Origin: Kocuria salsicia
Lineage (GTDB): Bacteria > Actinomycetota > Actinomycetes > Actinomycetales > Micrococcaceae
DNA: 64,000 nucleotides
Direction: 5' to 3'
Assembly (NCBI RefSeq): GCF_007681555.1
Contig: NZ_VELE01000004.1
Coordinates: forward strand, 101,707 to 165,706
In this document: positions 23,254-32,187 of the stretch, piece after piece
Position numbering within the stretch: position 1 is the stretch's first letter
Layout of the letters: each line of letters begins with the position of its first letter
Made by a program: the position numbers and the translations under genes
The notes under the pieces: model-generated
Databases searched by the model: none
The model's input: the letters and a program-made list of their open reading frames with translations, nothing else
What the model was told of the DNA's origin: nothing

Positions 23254-23261
23254 CCGCCGGG
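23254..23261. repeat. right copy of the 8-bp target duplication of the outer transposon
   Basis: CCGCCGGG directly follows the CACA tip of end E and matches 7265-7272. Confidence 0.8.
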
Positions 23262-23325
23262 TGCGCACCGGAGACGGGCGCAGCGCCGTCGCCGACCGAC
23301 GCAGGGCGCAGACGTGGGGAGCCCC

Positions 23326-24360
23326 TCAGGGCAGCGGGCGGCCGCGCGCGGCGGTCCACAGCGCGTACCAGTCCTCGTGGCTCATCAGCTCAGCGGCTCG
23401 GGGCGCCTGCGCGCACGCCGCGATCCGTTGCGGATTCAGCGTTCCGACCACGGGCCGGATGCCGTACGGGTGGCGCAGCAACCACCCCACCACCACGGCC
23501 TCGGGGGAGAGGTCCATGCGCGCGGCGAGGTCGGCGACGAGCGCGCTCGTGCGCTCCCCCGGTGACGTCGCCGTCGTGCAGCCAGCGCTGTCGACCACGT
23601 CACGCGCGGCGTCACGGTCCACCGTCGACGTCGCGGACCCGTCCCCGGACGACGGCGCGGGCGCACCGGAGTACGCCCCACCGGCCAGGGCACCCCACGC
23701 CTGGATCTCGATGCCGTCCGCAACGCACTGCGCGAGCAGCCCCTGGGGGAAGGAGACCGTTGCACCGTCCGGGTGGTTGGCGAGCACCTGGGACTCCACG
23801 AAGTCCCGGTGCTCGAGGCTCATCTGGATCTGCACCGCGCTCAGCGGTACGCACATCAGCTGCTGCAGAGCGGCGACGTGGTGGGACGTCATGTTGGAGA
23901 GCCCCACCGAGCCGATCAGCCCCTCCCGGTGCAGCTCGTCCAGCGCACGGGCGGTCTCGCCCAGCGGGGTGAGGGGGTCCGGGCGGTGCAGGAACAGTCG
24001 CTCCACGCGGTCTGCGCCCAGCCGCCGCAGGGATCCCTCCAGGGAGGAGCGGATCGAGTCCCGGTCCAGCCGGTAGTGCACCGGCGAACCCGCCGGGCCG
24101 GTGTTCCCGGGGAGCTTGATCCCGCACTTGGTCTGGATCCGCACCGAGCGCCGCAGGGACTCGTCCTCCGCGAGGATCCGCCCGAACACGGTCTCGGAGT
24201 CCCCGCCCACGTAGATGTCCGCGTGGTCGAACAGGGTGATCCCGGCGCGGTGGGCGGCGTGGACGGCGTCGCGGGCGACGTCGTACTGGGTCGCAGGAAT
24301 TTCCGCCTGGCCCCACGAACCGCCCAGATTCATGCAGCCGTAGACCAGCGGGGAGCTCAC
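23326..24360 (-). CDS. aldo/keto reductase (YdhF-like)
   Basis: 344 aa, GTG 24360 overlapping the stop of the TPR gene (GTGA). A TIM-barrel NADPH-dependent oxidoreductase with tetrad residues visible in FDHADIYVGGD (Asp, Tyr), IQTKCGIKL (Lys) and ERLFLHRPDP (His). GSVGLSNMTSHHVAAL and GWLLRHPYGIRPVVGT are the usual later motifs. Between the barrel strands a loop rich in Ser, Gly and Asp (near APAPSSGDGSATSTVD) is longer than usual. The substrate is unknown. It is the first chromosomal gene right of the island. Confidence 0.83.
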   Translation of the reverse strand: MSSPLVYGCMNLGGSWGQAEIPATQYDVARDAVHAAHRAGITLFDHADIYVGGDSETVFGRILAEDESLRRSVRIQTKCGIKLPGNTGPAGSPVHYRLDRDSIRSSLEGSLRRLGADRVERLFLHRPDPLTPLGETARALDELHREGLIGSVGLSNMTSHHVAALQQLMCVPLSAVQIQMSLEHRDFVESQVLANHPDGATVSFPQGLLAQCVADGIEIQAWGALAGGAYSGAPAPSSGDGSATSTVDRDAARDVVDSAGCTTATSPGERTSALVADLAARMDLSPEAVVVGWLLRHPYGIRPVVGTLNPQRIAACAQAPRAAELMSHEDWYALWTAARGRPLP

Positions 24361-24992
24361 GCGCGGCCCCCCTGCTGCTCGGCGGCGCGCCGCAGCCGGG
24401 CGGCCTCCGCGAAGGCCGCCGCGGACTCGTCCAGCTTGCCGGTGCTCTCGTAGAGGGAGCCGAGCTCGGTGAAGCAGTCAGAGCGGTCCCTGAAGGTCTC
24501 CGGGTCCTCCTGGTAGAAGTCCACGGCCCGGTTGTAGGCGGTGACGGCCTGGGTGGGGCGGCGGGTCGCGCGGTAGACGCGGGCCAGGTTGACGTAGCAG
24601 TCCGCCTGGTCCCTCGGGTCGTGGGGCGCGTCCAGGTACTGGCCGAGGGTGTCCAGGAGATGGTCCTCCGCGGCGCGCAGGTCCCCGGTCTCCACGAGCA
24701 GTGAGCCCAGAATCAGGTGGGCGCGCGCCTTGTGCCTGCCGCTGTCCTCCAGCCCGGCGAAGTGCTCCAGTGCCTTGCCGTACTCCACGACCGCCCTGCT
24801 GGTCTGCTCCGTGACCACGTAGACGTGGCCCAGGTTGTAGTGGCACGCGGCGAGCTCCCGCTCGGTGCCCTCACCCTCGCGGAACAGCTCGATGGCCTGG
24901 CGATACGCGGTCTCCGCGAGGGCGTGGTCACCGCGGTCCTCCGCGTCCAGGGCTCGTGTGAAGTATCCGTTGCCGTCGTCCGAGTAACTCAT
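24357..24992 (-). CDS. tetratricopeptide-repeat protein
   Basis: 211 aa from ATG 24992, with GGGAGG about 9 bp upstream. It is almost entirely TPR-like helical pairs, for example GDHALAETAYRQAIELFREG, ACHYNLGHVYVVTEQTSRAV, YVNLARVYRATRRPTQAVTA and FTELGSLYESTGKLDESAAA. There is no signal peptide or membrane segment, so it is a cytoplasmic protein-binding scaffold. The partner is unknown. It is translationally coupled to the downstream aldo/keto reductase. Confidence 0.82.
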   Translation of the reverse strand: MSYSDDGNGYFTRALDAEDRGDHALAETAYRQAIELFREGEGTERELAACHYNLGHVYVVTEQTSRAVVEYGKALEHFAGLEDSGRHKARAHLILGSLLVETGDLRAAEDHLLDTLGQYLDAPHDPRDQADCYVNLARVYRATRRPTQAVTAYNRAVDFYQEDPETFRDRSDCFTELGSLYESTGKLDESAAAFAEAARLRRAAEQQGGRA

Positions 24993-25105
24993 CCCAGCAT
25001 CCTCCCGTGGCCCGTCAGGGTCTAAGAATGCTACATGCGCGGGGCCCGCAGGAACCCTGCTGATAATCTCGGTCGTACACTCACTCTGGCCCTCTGGAGG
25101 ACACG

Positions 25106-25552
25106 ATGGCAGCACAGAACACCACGCCGGGACAGACCCCGCATGGGCCGCACCACTCGGACGCCACGGAGCGCGACGCCGCCTCGGTGGTCCGCCACGA
25201 GGAGCGGCTCGTGATCCACCGCGAGCAGGAGCAGACGGGCCGCGCCCGGCTGCGCAAGTACGTGGTGAGCGAGCCCGTGCGCCAGGAGGTCACCGTGGCC
25301 ACCGAGGAGCCGGACGTGGTGCGCACCGCCGTCACGGCCGAGGAGCGCCAGGCGTTCCTGGACGGACGGGAGCTGGCGGTCGGGGAGGACGAGGTCATCC
25401 TCTACCGCACCGAGCCCGTGGTGCAGACCGTGCGGGTGCCCTACCAGCGGGTGCGGCTCGTCGCCCGGCGCGTGGAGCACACGGAGGTCGTGGAGGACAC
25501 TCTGCGCAAGGAGCGCGTGGACATCGAGACGCAGGAGGACCCGCGCGTCTGA
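25106..25552 (+). CDS. DUF2382 (YsnF/AvaK-type) stress-associated protein
   Basis: 148 aa, ATG 25106 with TGGAGG upstream. A His/Gly-rich N-terminus precedes the DUF2382 domain: VVRHEERLVIHREQEQTGRA, LRKYVVSEPVRQEVTV, EVILYRTEPVVQTVRVPYQR and VEDTLRKERVDIE. The domain is often found with a PRC barrel in general-stress proteins; here it stands alone. The sequence is very rich in charged residues and predicted soluble. Function unknown. Confidence 0.75.
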   Translation: MAAQNTTPGQTPHGPHHSDATERDAASVVRHEERLVIHREQEQTGRARLRKYVVSEPVRQEVTVATEEPDVVRTAVTAEERQAFLDGRELAVGEDEVILYRTEPVVQTVRVPYQRVRLVARRVEHTEVVEDTLRKERVDIETQEDPRV

Positions 25553-26600
25553 GGGCGGGTCGCCGGTTCGGGGGCGGTGCCGGTGCTTGAGGCGGCGTCG
25601 CTGCACGGCCTGACGATGCATTACGTCGGTACGGCACGACGACGCCGCCGGGCCTGTCTGCGCACGGGGGTAGGTTGGGCGGGTGACTGAAACGACCCTG
25701 ACACTGATCCGCCACGGCCAGACCGACTGGAACCTGCAGGGGCGGCTGCAGGGCCGTTCCGACATCCCCCTCAACGAGACCGGCCGGGAGCAGGCGCGCG
25801 AGGTCGGCCGTGAACTCGCCGCCTCCGGACGGCACTGGGACGTGCTCGTCTCGTCCCCGCTGGCACGGGCACGGGAGACCGCGCAGCTGATCGGCGAGCA
25901 GCTCGGGCTGACGCTGTCCGGCACGTACGAGGACCTCGTGGAGCGTGCCTTCGGGGACGCCGAGGGCTACGACTGCACGGGCATGTCCGATGACGAGCGC
26001 CACGCCTTCATGGAGCACCACGGCGAGACCGCCGAGGACGTGATCCGGCGTGGCATCGCGGTGCTGCAGCAGATCATCCGGGACCACCCGGGCAAGAACG
26101 TGATGGTGGTGGCGCATGGGACGATCATCCGTCTCACGGTGGACCGGATCCGCGGCACCCAGCTGCACAGCCTGGCCAACGGTGAGGTCCTGGACGTCAC
26201 CTCCGCCGAGGTGGCCGCGGCCAGCGCCGAGGAGTCCCGCGGCTGAACCATCGCACCGCGGTGATTCCCGGTGGAGTATGCCCACGGGAACCACGAAGAA
26301 GTCGACCACGGCGCGCTTGAAGCCCAGGCCGTAGAACGCCATGACGGGCAGCCAGATGGCGGCGATCTTGCCGATGGCGACCAGGAGAATGCGGCGGCCC
26401 ACAGCGGACCAGGGCACGCGACCGCGCATTGCGGCCAGGGGCGTCAGGGCGAAACCGCCGGTGAGCAGCCCAATGACCATGAGGATCACGATGGTGATCC
26501 CGGCCGGGAACAGCACGAGAGCTGCGGAGGGTTCGGTGGCCTTGGCCGTGCCGGAGGCGACGGCCGCCGTCACCACCTCCGCGGGTGTCTCGTTGCTCAT
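25395..26600 (-). CDS. membrane protein, C-terminus uncertain (antisense overlap)
   Basis: ATG 26600 opens MSNETPAEVV followed by two or three convincing membrane segments: SAALVLFPAGITIVILMVIG, RRILLVAIGKIAAIWLPVMAF and KRAVVDFFVVPVGIL. After roughly residue 115 the frame continues with no stop into the antisense of the histidine phosphatase (25683-26246) and the DUF2382 gene, where it reads like a shadow. The real gene probably ended near 26250 and has lost its stop, or a frameshift has joined it to antisense sequence. Only the first ~110 residues are supported. Family not recognised. Confidence 0.4.
   Translation of the reverse strand: MSNETPAEVVTAAVASGTAKATEPSAALVLFPAGITIVILMVIGLLTGGFALTPLAAMRGRVPWSAVGRRILLVAIGKIAAIWLPVMAFYGLGFKRAVVDFFVVPVGILHRESPRCDGSAAGLLGAGRGHLGGGDVQDLTVGQAVQLGAADPVHRETDDRPMRHHHHVLARVVPDDLLQHRDATPDHVLGGLAVVLHEGVALVIGHARAVVALGVPEGTLHEVLVRAGQRQPELLADQLRGLPCPCQRGRDEHVPVPSGGGEFTADLARLLPAGLVEGDVGTALQPPLQVPVGLAVADQCQGRFSHPPNLPPCADRPGGVVVPYRRNASSGRAATPPQAPAPPPNRRPALRRAGPPASRCPRAPCAECPPRPPCAPRAGRRAAPAGRAPARSAPRARCGRG
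25683..26246 (+). CDS. histidine phosphatase (phosphoglycerate-mutase-like)
   Basis: 187 aa, GTG 25683. The catalytic RHG motif is in TLTLIRHGQTDWNLQGRLQG. SDIPLNETGREQAREVG and SSPLARARETAQLIGEQLGL follow, with the second His in NVMVVAHGTIIRLTV. These are the standard landmarks of small broad-specificity phosphatases such as GpmB or CobC relatives. Substrate unknown. The C-terminus ends with a short Ala/Ser tail. Confidence 0.85.
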   Translation: MTETTLTLIRHGQTDWNLQGRLQGRSDIPLNETGREQAREVGRELAASGRHWDVLVSSPLARARETAQLIGEQLGLTLSGTYEDLVERAFGDAEGYDCTGMSDDERHAFMEHHGETAEDVIRRGIAVLQQIIRDHPGKNVMVVAHGTIIRLTVDRIRGTQLHSLANGEVLDVTSAEVAAASAEESRG

Positions 26601-26926
26601 GGGTGCTCAGCTCTCTCGCGGCCACGGGCACGGCTGGTGCGCGGTGGAACCGGTGTGCCGGGGATCCGCAAGAGGGGAAGGCGCAAATCGGCGCCCGGAA
26701 GAGTGTAGGTCTCTGCAATGCAGGTGCCCGCCGGACCCGCTTCCTGGCCCGCGTGCTCCCGGGGCCCTAGGGTTAGGGGCGTATGCGGCAGTGTGGCCGT
26801 GAGCGAGACGGACGGACGGGGCCCGGCAGCGGTCCCGTGTGCGCCGTCCGTGGTGCCCGACCGGGCGTCACGTGCCACGCCGTGGAGTTACCACCAACTC
26901 GACGAGTCAAAAGGCGTGATGCAGCA

Positions 26927-29900
26927 GTGACCCCTCCTCCAGACACCTCACAGGTCATCCCCACAGTGTGGACGCGACCGCAGTGGAGAGGCGCGCAGTC
27001 GTGGATCAACGAGTACTACCGCTCCGTGCCGGACGCGGACGTGGCGGGCGCGAACGTGCAGGTGCTCACCGAGCGAGCGGAGACCCACCGCGAGGTGGGG
27101 CGGGTCCGTGGTTCGGACCGCCTGTGCATCCAGGTCCGGGAGGACCACGGCCAGACGGTGCTGTACATGGTCACCACGGACATGCCGTTCCTGGTCTCCA
27201 CGCTGACCACGGAGATCGCGGCGAACTGGGGCGGCGCGGAGCTCGTGCTGCACCCCTTGCTGCTGGCCTCGCGGGACGCCGCCTCGCACGAGCTCACCGC
27301 ACTGGAGCGCGTGCCCAACATCTCCGCAGTCTCCTCCGGCGACACCACGGCCATCCCGTTGACCCGGGACCTGGTGGGGGAAGCCGCGGCGAGCGGGGAC
27401 ACCCAGATTGCCGTGGAGTCCTGGATCCGCATGGAGCTGCACCGCTCGCTGGACGAGTCCGCGCGTGGAGAGCTGCAGCGCCACATCGAGAAGCTCGTGG
27501 CGGACGTGACTCGGGTGTCCGAGGACCAGGTGGCCATGCTGCAAGAGGCCGGGGTGATTGCGGCGTCGCTGGACCCCCTCGAGGAGCTCACTTTCCCGGA
27601 CGGCTCGCAGCTGCCGGACGTCCAGGCCGCCAAGGACTTCCTCGAGTGGCTGCGGGACGGCAATTTCGTCTTCATGGGCATCAAGCGCTACGACCTCGAG
27701 TCGGACGGCGACGACGCCGTGCTGCACTCCCGCCCGGACACCGGCCTCGGCCTGCTGCGCGAGCGCGGCCAGGAGGGCCACGCCCAGCGGCTCACGGGCC
27801 TGGGCAGCCTCCACGCGCGGGACCACCAGGTGGTCTTCGTGACCAAGGCGAACCGGCGTTCCTCGATCCACCGCCGGGAGTACCTGGACTACATCGGGGT
27901 ACGCACGTTCGGCCAGGACGGTGAAGTGAACGGCGAGTACCTGATCCTGGGGCTGTTCTCCCGCCACGCGTACTCGGTGCCCGCCCAGCTCACGCCGCTG
28001 GTGAAGGAGAAGGTGGAGCGGGTGGTCCGGGACTTCGGTTTCCTGCCGGACTCGCACTCCGCCCGTGACCTCATGGGCATCATCGAGGACTACCCGCGGG
28101 ACGAGCTCTTCCACATGTCCGCGGAGGAGCTCTGTGAGACGGCCAGCGGGGTGCTCGGGCTCAACGAGCGCCGCCAGACCCGGCTGTTCCTGCGCCAGGA
28201 CACTTTCGGGCGCTTCATGTCCGCGGTGGTCTACCTGCCCCGTGACCGGTACAACACGTCCGTACGCCAGCGCATCGAGGCCCAGCTCTTCGAGGCCTTC
28301 GACGCCGAGGCCATCGACTTCGAGGTGCGCCTGACGTCCTCCTCTCTGGCCCGCGTGTTCTTCCGGATCCGCCTGCCCTACACGGGCGAGGTGCGCGAGT
28401 TCGACCACGAGGAGCTCGAGTCCCGGCTGCGCGCGGCGGTGCGCTCCTGGCCGGAGTCCCTGGACCGGGCCATCGGCCTGGAGTTCGACGCCGAGCACGC
28501 GCTCTCCCTGAGCACCATGTGGGCGGAGGCGTTCCCCGGCTCCTACCGCGAGGACTACGAGATCGAGGAGGCCATCCAGGACCTGCGCCGCTGCGAGGAA
28601 CTGTGGGGCCGTGACAGTGACCTGCCCGCGGAGGTCCGGGTGGCCGAGACCGGCGGCCAGGTGCGGCTGAACATCTATCTCACGCAGGCCCTGTCCCTGA
28701 CGGAGCTGCTGCCACTGCTGCACAACCTGGGCCTGCGGGTGCTGGACCAGCGCCCCTACACGGTGACCCCGGCGGACGGGCGCGAGTTCCAGCTCTACGA
28801 CTTCGGCGTGGAGCTGCCTGCGGGCGTGGACCCGGCGGGTCCCGAGGACGCGAAGACCGAGGATCTGATCGAGGACACGCTGTGCGCGGTGCTCTCCGGG
28901 CGCTCGGAGTCGGACAGCCTGGACCGTCTGGTGCTCACGGAGCGCATGGACTGGCGCTCCGTGGCGGTGCTGCGCGCATACGTGCGCTACCTGCTGCAGC
29001 TCGGCTACTCCAACTCCTTCGAGTACATCGCGGACACCCTCGTGGCCTACCCGGAGGCCACCGCGGAGATCTCCGAGCTGTTCTCGGCGAGCTTCGACCC
29101 GCAGCGCTTCGGGGACGACGACGCTGCTCGCGAGGCCGCCCGGGACGCGGCACTCGAGCGACTGGGCGCCGTGCTGGACGGCGTCCCGAGCCTGGACGCG
29201 GACCGCCTGTTCCGTGCGCTCGCGGACGTGGTCTCCGCGACCCTGCGCACGAACGTGTTCCAGCAGCGGCCCACCATGGCGTTCAAGCTGGACCCCGGGG
29301 CCATCCCGGCCGCACCCCAGCCCCGCCCGGCCTACGAGATCTGGGTCTGGTCCCCGCGCGTGGAGGGAACGCACCTGCGCTTCGGCCAGGTGGCCCGCGG
29401 CGGGCTGCGGTGGTCCGACCGCCGCGAGGACTTCCGCACGGAGGTGCTCGGGCTCGTGAAGGCGCAGATGGTCAAGAACGCCGTCATCGTGCCCACGGGG
29501 GCCAAGGGCGGCTTCTTCCCCAAGCAGCTGCCGGACCCCGCGACCGACCGCGCGGGCTGGCTGACCGAGGGTCGGGAGTCCTACAAGCTGTTCATCGCCT
29601 CCCTGTTGGACGTCACCGACAACATCGAGCGCGAGGCTGAGACCGGCGCCGCGCAGGACACGGCGTCGTCGTCCCGCGGGGATGCCACCCCGGGCTCCGG
29701 GGGTGGTGCGAGCGGGTCGGCCGAGACCTCCGGTGTGGCCGGGGACGCCGTGGTGCACCCCGAGAACGTGGTGCGCCGCGACGGAGACGACTCCTACCTG
29801 GTGGTCGCCGCGGACAAGGGCACGGCCGCGTTCTCCGACACCGCCAACGCGATCTCCCTGGAGCGCGGCTTCTGGCTCGGTGACGCGTTCGCGTCCGGTG

Positions 29901-32008
29901 GGTCCGTGGGCTACGACCACAAGGCCATGGGCATCACCGCCCGCGGCGCGTGGGAGTCCGTCAAGCGCCACTTCTTCGAGCTGGGCGTGGATACCCAGTC
30001 CGAGGCGTTCACCGTGGTGGGCGTGGGCGACATGTCCGGGGACGTGTTCGGCAACGGCATGCTGCTCTCCGAGCACATCCACCTGATTGCCGCCTTCGAC
30101 CACCGGGACGTGTTCCTGGACCCCACCCCGGACGCCGCGGCCTCCTACCAGGAGCGCGAACGGCTGTTCACCGCCGGGCGCACCTCGTGGCAGGACTTCG
30201 ACCGGGACGTGATCTCCGAGGGCGGCGGCGTGTACTCGCGCCGGGACAAGTCCGTGCCCATCACCCCGCAGGTGCGCGAGGCGCTGGGCATCGAGGACGG
30301 CGTGGAGTCCCTGAGCCCGCAGGAGCTCGTGCGCCGCGTGCTGCTGGCCCCGGCTGACCTGCTCTACAACGGCGGCATCGGCACCTACGTGAAGGCCTCC
30401 TCGGAGACCAACCAGGAGGTCGGTGACAAGGCCAACGACGCCATCCGCGTCAACGGCGAGGACCTGCGCGTGAAGGTCGTGGGCGAGGGCGGCAACCTGG
30501 GGCTCACCCAGCTGGGCCGCATCGAGGCCGCGCTGAACGGGGTGCTGGTCAACACGGACGCGATCGACAACTCCGGCGGCGTGGAGTCCTCCGACCGCGA
30601 GGTGAACATCAAGATCCTCGTGGACGGCATGGTCCAGGCCGGGCTGCTCTCCCCGGAGGAGCGCGCCGAGTTCATCGAGTCCATGACGGATGAGGTGGCC
30701 GAGCTCGTGCTGCGCACCAACGTGGCGCAGAACGTGCTGCTGACCACCGAGCGCGCCCGCGGCGTCGAGTTCACCGAGACGTTCATCCGCCTCATGCACT
30801 GGCTCGAGGAGACCGCGGACCTCAACCGAGAGCTGGAGTTCCTGCCCTCGGACGAGCAGCTGCGGGAGCGCGCCACGCAGAACGAGCCCCTCACGGGCCC
30901 GGAGCTCTCCGTGCTGACGGCGTACTCGAAGATCCAGCTCACCAAGGCGCTCGTGGACAGCGACCTCGCCGAGGACCCGTGGTTCCACGGCACGCTCTCG
31001 CAGTACTTCCCGGCGCAGATCCGGGAGCGCTTCGGAGACGAGCTGGAGACCCACCCGCTGCGCAAGGAGATCATCTCCACGGTCGTGGCCAACCAGATCG
31101 TCAACTACGGCGGCATCGCCTTCGCGTACCGCGTGGTGGACGACTCCGGCGCGGACCTCGCGGACATGGCGCGCGCGTTCGTGGCGGCCATGGAGATCTT
31201 CGAGCTGCGGGACTACGCGCACCAGCACGCCCACCTGGGCGCGGACGTGCCCCTGGAACTGTGGAACCGGATGTCCCTGAGGATGCGCCGTCTGCTGGAC
31301 CGCGTGGTCCGGTGGTTCCTGCACCGTCAGATCGCGGACTCGGACATCCAGGAGCTCGTGAACACCTACCGGCCCGTGGTGCGCATGCGCTTCGGGACCG
31401 AGCAGCTGATGAGCACCGAGTCGCAGGAGCGCACCCGCGCGGAGGCCGAGCTGGCCGAGCGGCAGGGCGTGCCCCGGGACCTCGCCGTGGAGTGGGCCGA
31501 GCTGCTCGACGCCTACGCCCTGCTCGACGTCGCCCGGCTCGCGGAGTCCCAGGGCCTCACCGGCCCCGAGGGCGAGGTGGGCGTGGGGCCCGACGGCGCG
31601 GCGTCGTCGTCCCGGGAGGCGCTCGCCGCCACGAACGAGGACGGCGTGAGCGTGCAGATGGTCGCGCGCGTGTACTTCACGCTCTACGACCGCTACGGGC
31701 TCGAGAACCTGCTCAACCGCATCAGCGCGCTGCCGCAGACCACGCGGTGGGAGAACATGGCGCGGATCGCGATGCGCGAGGACCTCTACGCGACCCTCGT
31801 CTCGATCGCCGCGCAGGTGCTCGAGACGCCGGGCGCGGACGCCTCCGAGAAGGTCCGTGCGTGGGAGCACGAGAACGCGGACCGGCTCGAGCGGCTGCGC
31901 GAGGTGCTCGACGAGATCGAGTCCATGTCCGACACTGACGACTTCGGCTCCGAGCTCGCGGCACTGTCCGTGGCGCTGCGGACCCTGCGCGGTGCGCTGA
32001 CGGACTGA
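26927..32008 (+). CDS. gdh: NAD-dependent glutamate dehydrogenase, very large (GDH-180) type
   Basis: About 1,693 aa from GTG 26927 (VTPPPDTSQVIP), where an AAAGGCG box precedes; the frame is open from 26783 but the added residues look non-coding. It carries a long N-terminal regulatory region (SWINEYYRSVPDADV, then FPDGSQLPDVQAAKDFLEWL and FVFMGIKRYDL). The catalytic core has GQVARGGLRWSDRREDFRTE, KNAVIVPTGAKGGFFPKQLP, VVAADKGTA and VGDMSGDVFGNGMLLS. This is the layout of the Streptomyces-type enzyme that deaminates glutamate to 2-oxoglutarate. A Ser/Gly/Ala-rich insert of about 40 residues (near residues 900-948, DNA ~29630-29770) splits the catalytic domain. A smaller one lies near 31560-31625. 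It is monocistronic with its own terminator. Confidence 0.9.
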   Translation: MTPPPDTSQVIPTVWTRPQWRGAQSWINEYYRSVPDADVAGANVQVLTERAETHREVGRVRGSDRLCIQVREDHGQTVLYMVTTDMPFLVSTLTTEIAANWGGAELVLHPLLLASRDAASHELTALERVPNISAVSSGDTTAIPLTRDLVGEAAASGDTQIAVESWIRMELHRSLDESARGELQRHIEKLVADVTRVSEDQVAMLQEAGVIAASLDPLEELTFPDGSQLPDVQAAKDFLEWLRDGNFVFMGIKRYDLESDGDDAVLHSRPDTGLGLLRERGQEGHAQRLTGLGSLHARDHQVVFVTKANRRSSIHRREYLDYIGVRTFGQDGEVNGEYLILGLFSRHAYSVPAQLTPLVKEKVERVVRDFGFLPDSHSARDLMGIIEDYPRDELFHMSAEELCETASGVLGLNERRQTRLFLRQDTFGRFMSAVVYLPRDRYNTSVRQRIEAQLFEAFDAEAIDFEVRLTSSSLARVFFRIRLPYTGEVREFDHEELESRLRAAVRSWPESLDRAIGLEFDAEHALSLSTMWAEAFPGSYREDYEIEEAIQDLRRCEELWGRDSDLPAEVRVAETGGQVRLNIYLTQALSLTELLPLLHNLGLRVLDQRPYTVTPADGREFQLYDFGVELPAGVDPAGPEDAKTEDLIEDTLCAVLSGRSESDSLDRLVLTERMDWRSVAVLRAYVRYLLQLGYSNSFEYIADTLVAYPEATAEISELFSASFDPQRFGDDDAAREAARDAALERLGAVLDGVPSLDADRLFRALADVVSATLRTNVFQQRPTMAFKLDPGAIPAAPQPRPAYEIWVWSPRVEGTHLRFGQVARGGLRWSDRREDFRTEVLGLVKAQMVKNAVIVPTGAKGGFFPKQLPDPATDRAGWLTEGRESYKLFIASLLDVTDNIEREAETGAAQDTASSSRGDATPGSGGGASGSAETSGVAGDAVVHPENVVRRDGDDSYLVVAADKGTAAFSDTANAISLERGFWLGDAFASGGSVGYDHKAMGITARGAWESVKRHFFELGVDTQSEAFTVVGVGDMSGDVFGNGMLLSEHIHLIAAFDHRDVFLDPTPDAAASYQERERLFTAGRTSWQDFDRDVISEGGGVYSRRDKSVPITPQVREALGIEDGVESLSPQELVRRVLLAPADLLYNGGIGTYVKASSETNQEVGDKANDAIRVNGEDLRVKVVGEGGNLGLTQLGRIEAALNGVLVNTDAIDNSGGVESSDREVNIKILVDGMVQAGLLSPEERAEFIESMTDEVAELVLRTNVAQNVLLTTERARGVEFTETFIRLMHWLEETADLNRELEFLPSDEQLRERATQNEPLTGPELSVLTAYSKIQLTKALVDSDLAEDPWFHGTLSQYFPAQIRERFGDELETHPLRKEIISTVVANQIVNYGGIAFAYRVVDDSGADLADMARAFVAAMEIFELRDYAHQHAHLGADVPLELWNRMSLRMRRLLDRVVRWFLHRQIADSDIQELVNTYRPVVRMRFGTEQLMSTESQERTRAEAELAERQGVPRDLAVEWAELLDAYALLDVARLAESQGLTGPEGEVGVGPDGAASSSREALAATNEDGVSVQMVARVYFTLYDRYGLENLLNRISALPQTTRWENMARIAMREDLYATLVSIAAQVLETPGADASEKVRAWEHENADRLERLREVLDEIESMSDTDDFGSELAALSVALRTLRGALTD

Positions 32009-32071
32009 TCGCGGCGGTGTGACCCGCGCGTGACGTCGTCGTGGCGTGACGTCGCGGGGCGCGTACCGGTG

Positions 32072-32112
32072 GAAGCCCGGGTGGTGGTTCATGGAGCCGC
32101 CGCCCGGGCTTC
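32072..32112 (+). terminator. terminator after the NAD-glutamate dehydrogenase
   Basis: A 10-bp perfect stem, GAAGCCCGGG with CCCGGGCTTC, is extended inward by GG/CC pairs. The loop includes TTCATGGAG, and TTCACG follows. Confidence 0.7.
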
Positions 32113-32187
32113 TTCACGCCCGTGCGGTAGCGTGACGGGTATCATACCGGGTGGCCGCTCGGGTTGCCCTCGGCGTTGGGAGAGAAC

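Noticed and set aside
26948..32092. A 1,714-codon open frame on the minus strand
   Set aside because: It is antisense to the glutamate dehydrogenase, is rich in His, Arg, Val and Gly as GC-rich shadow frames are, and has no domain.
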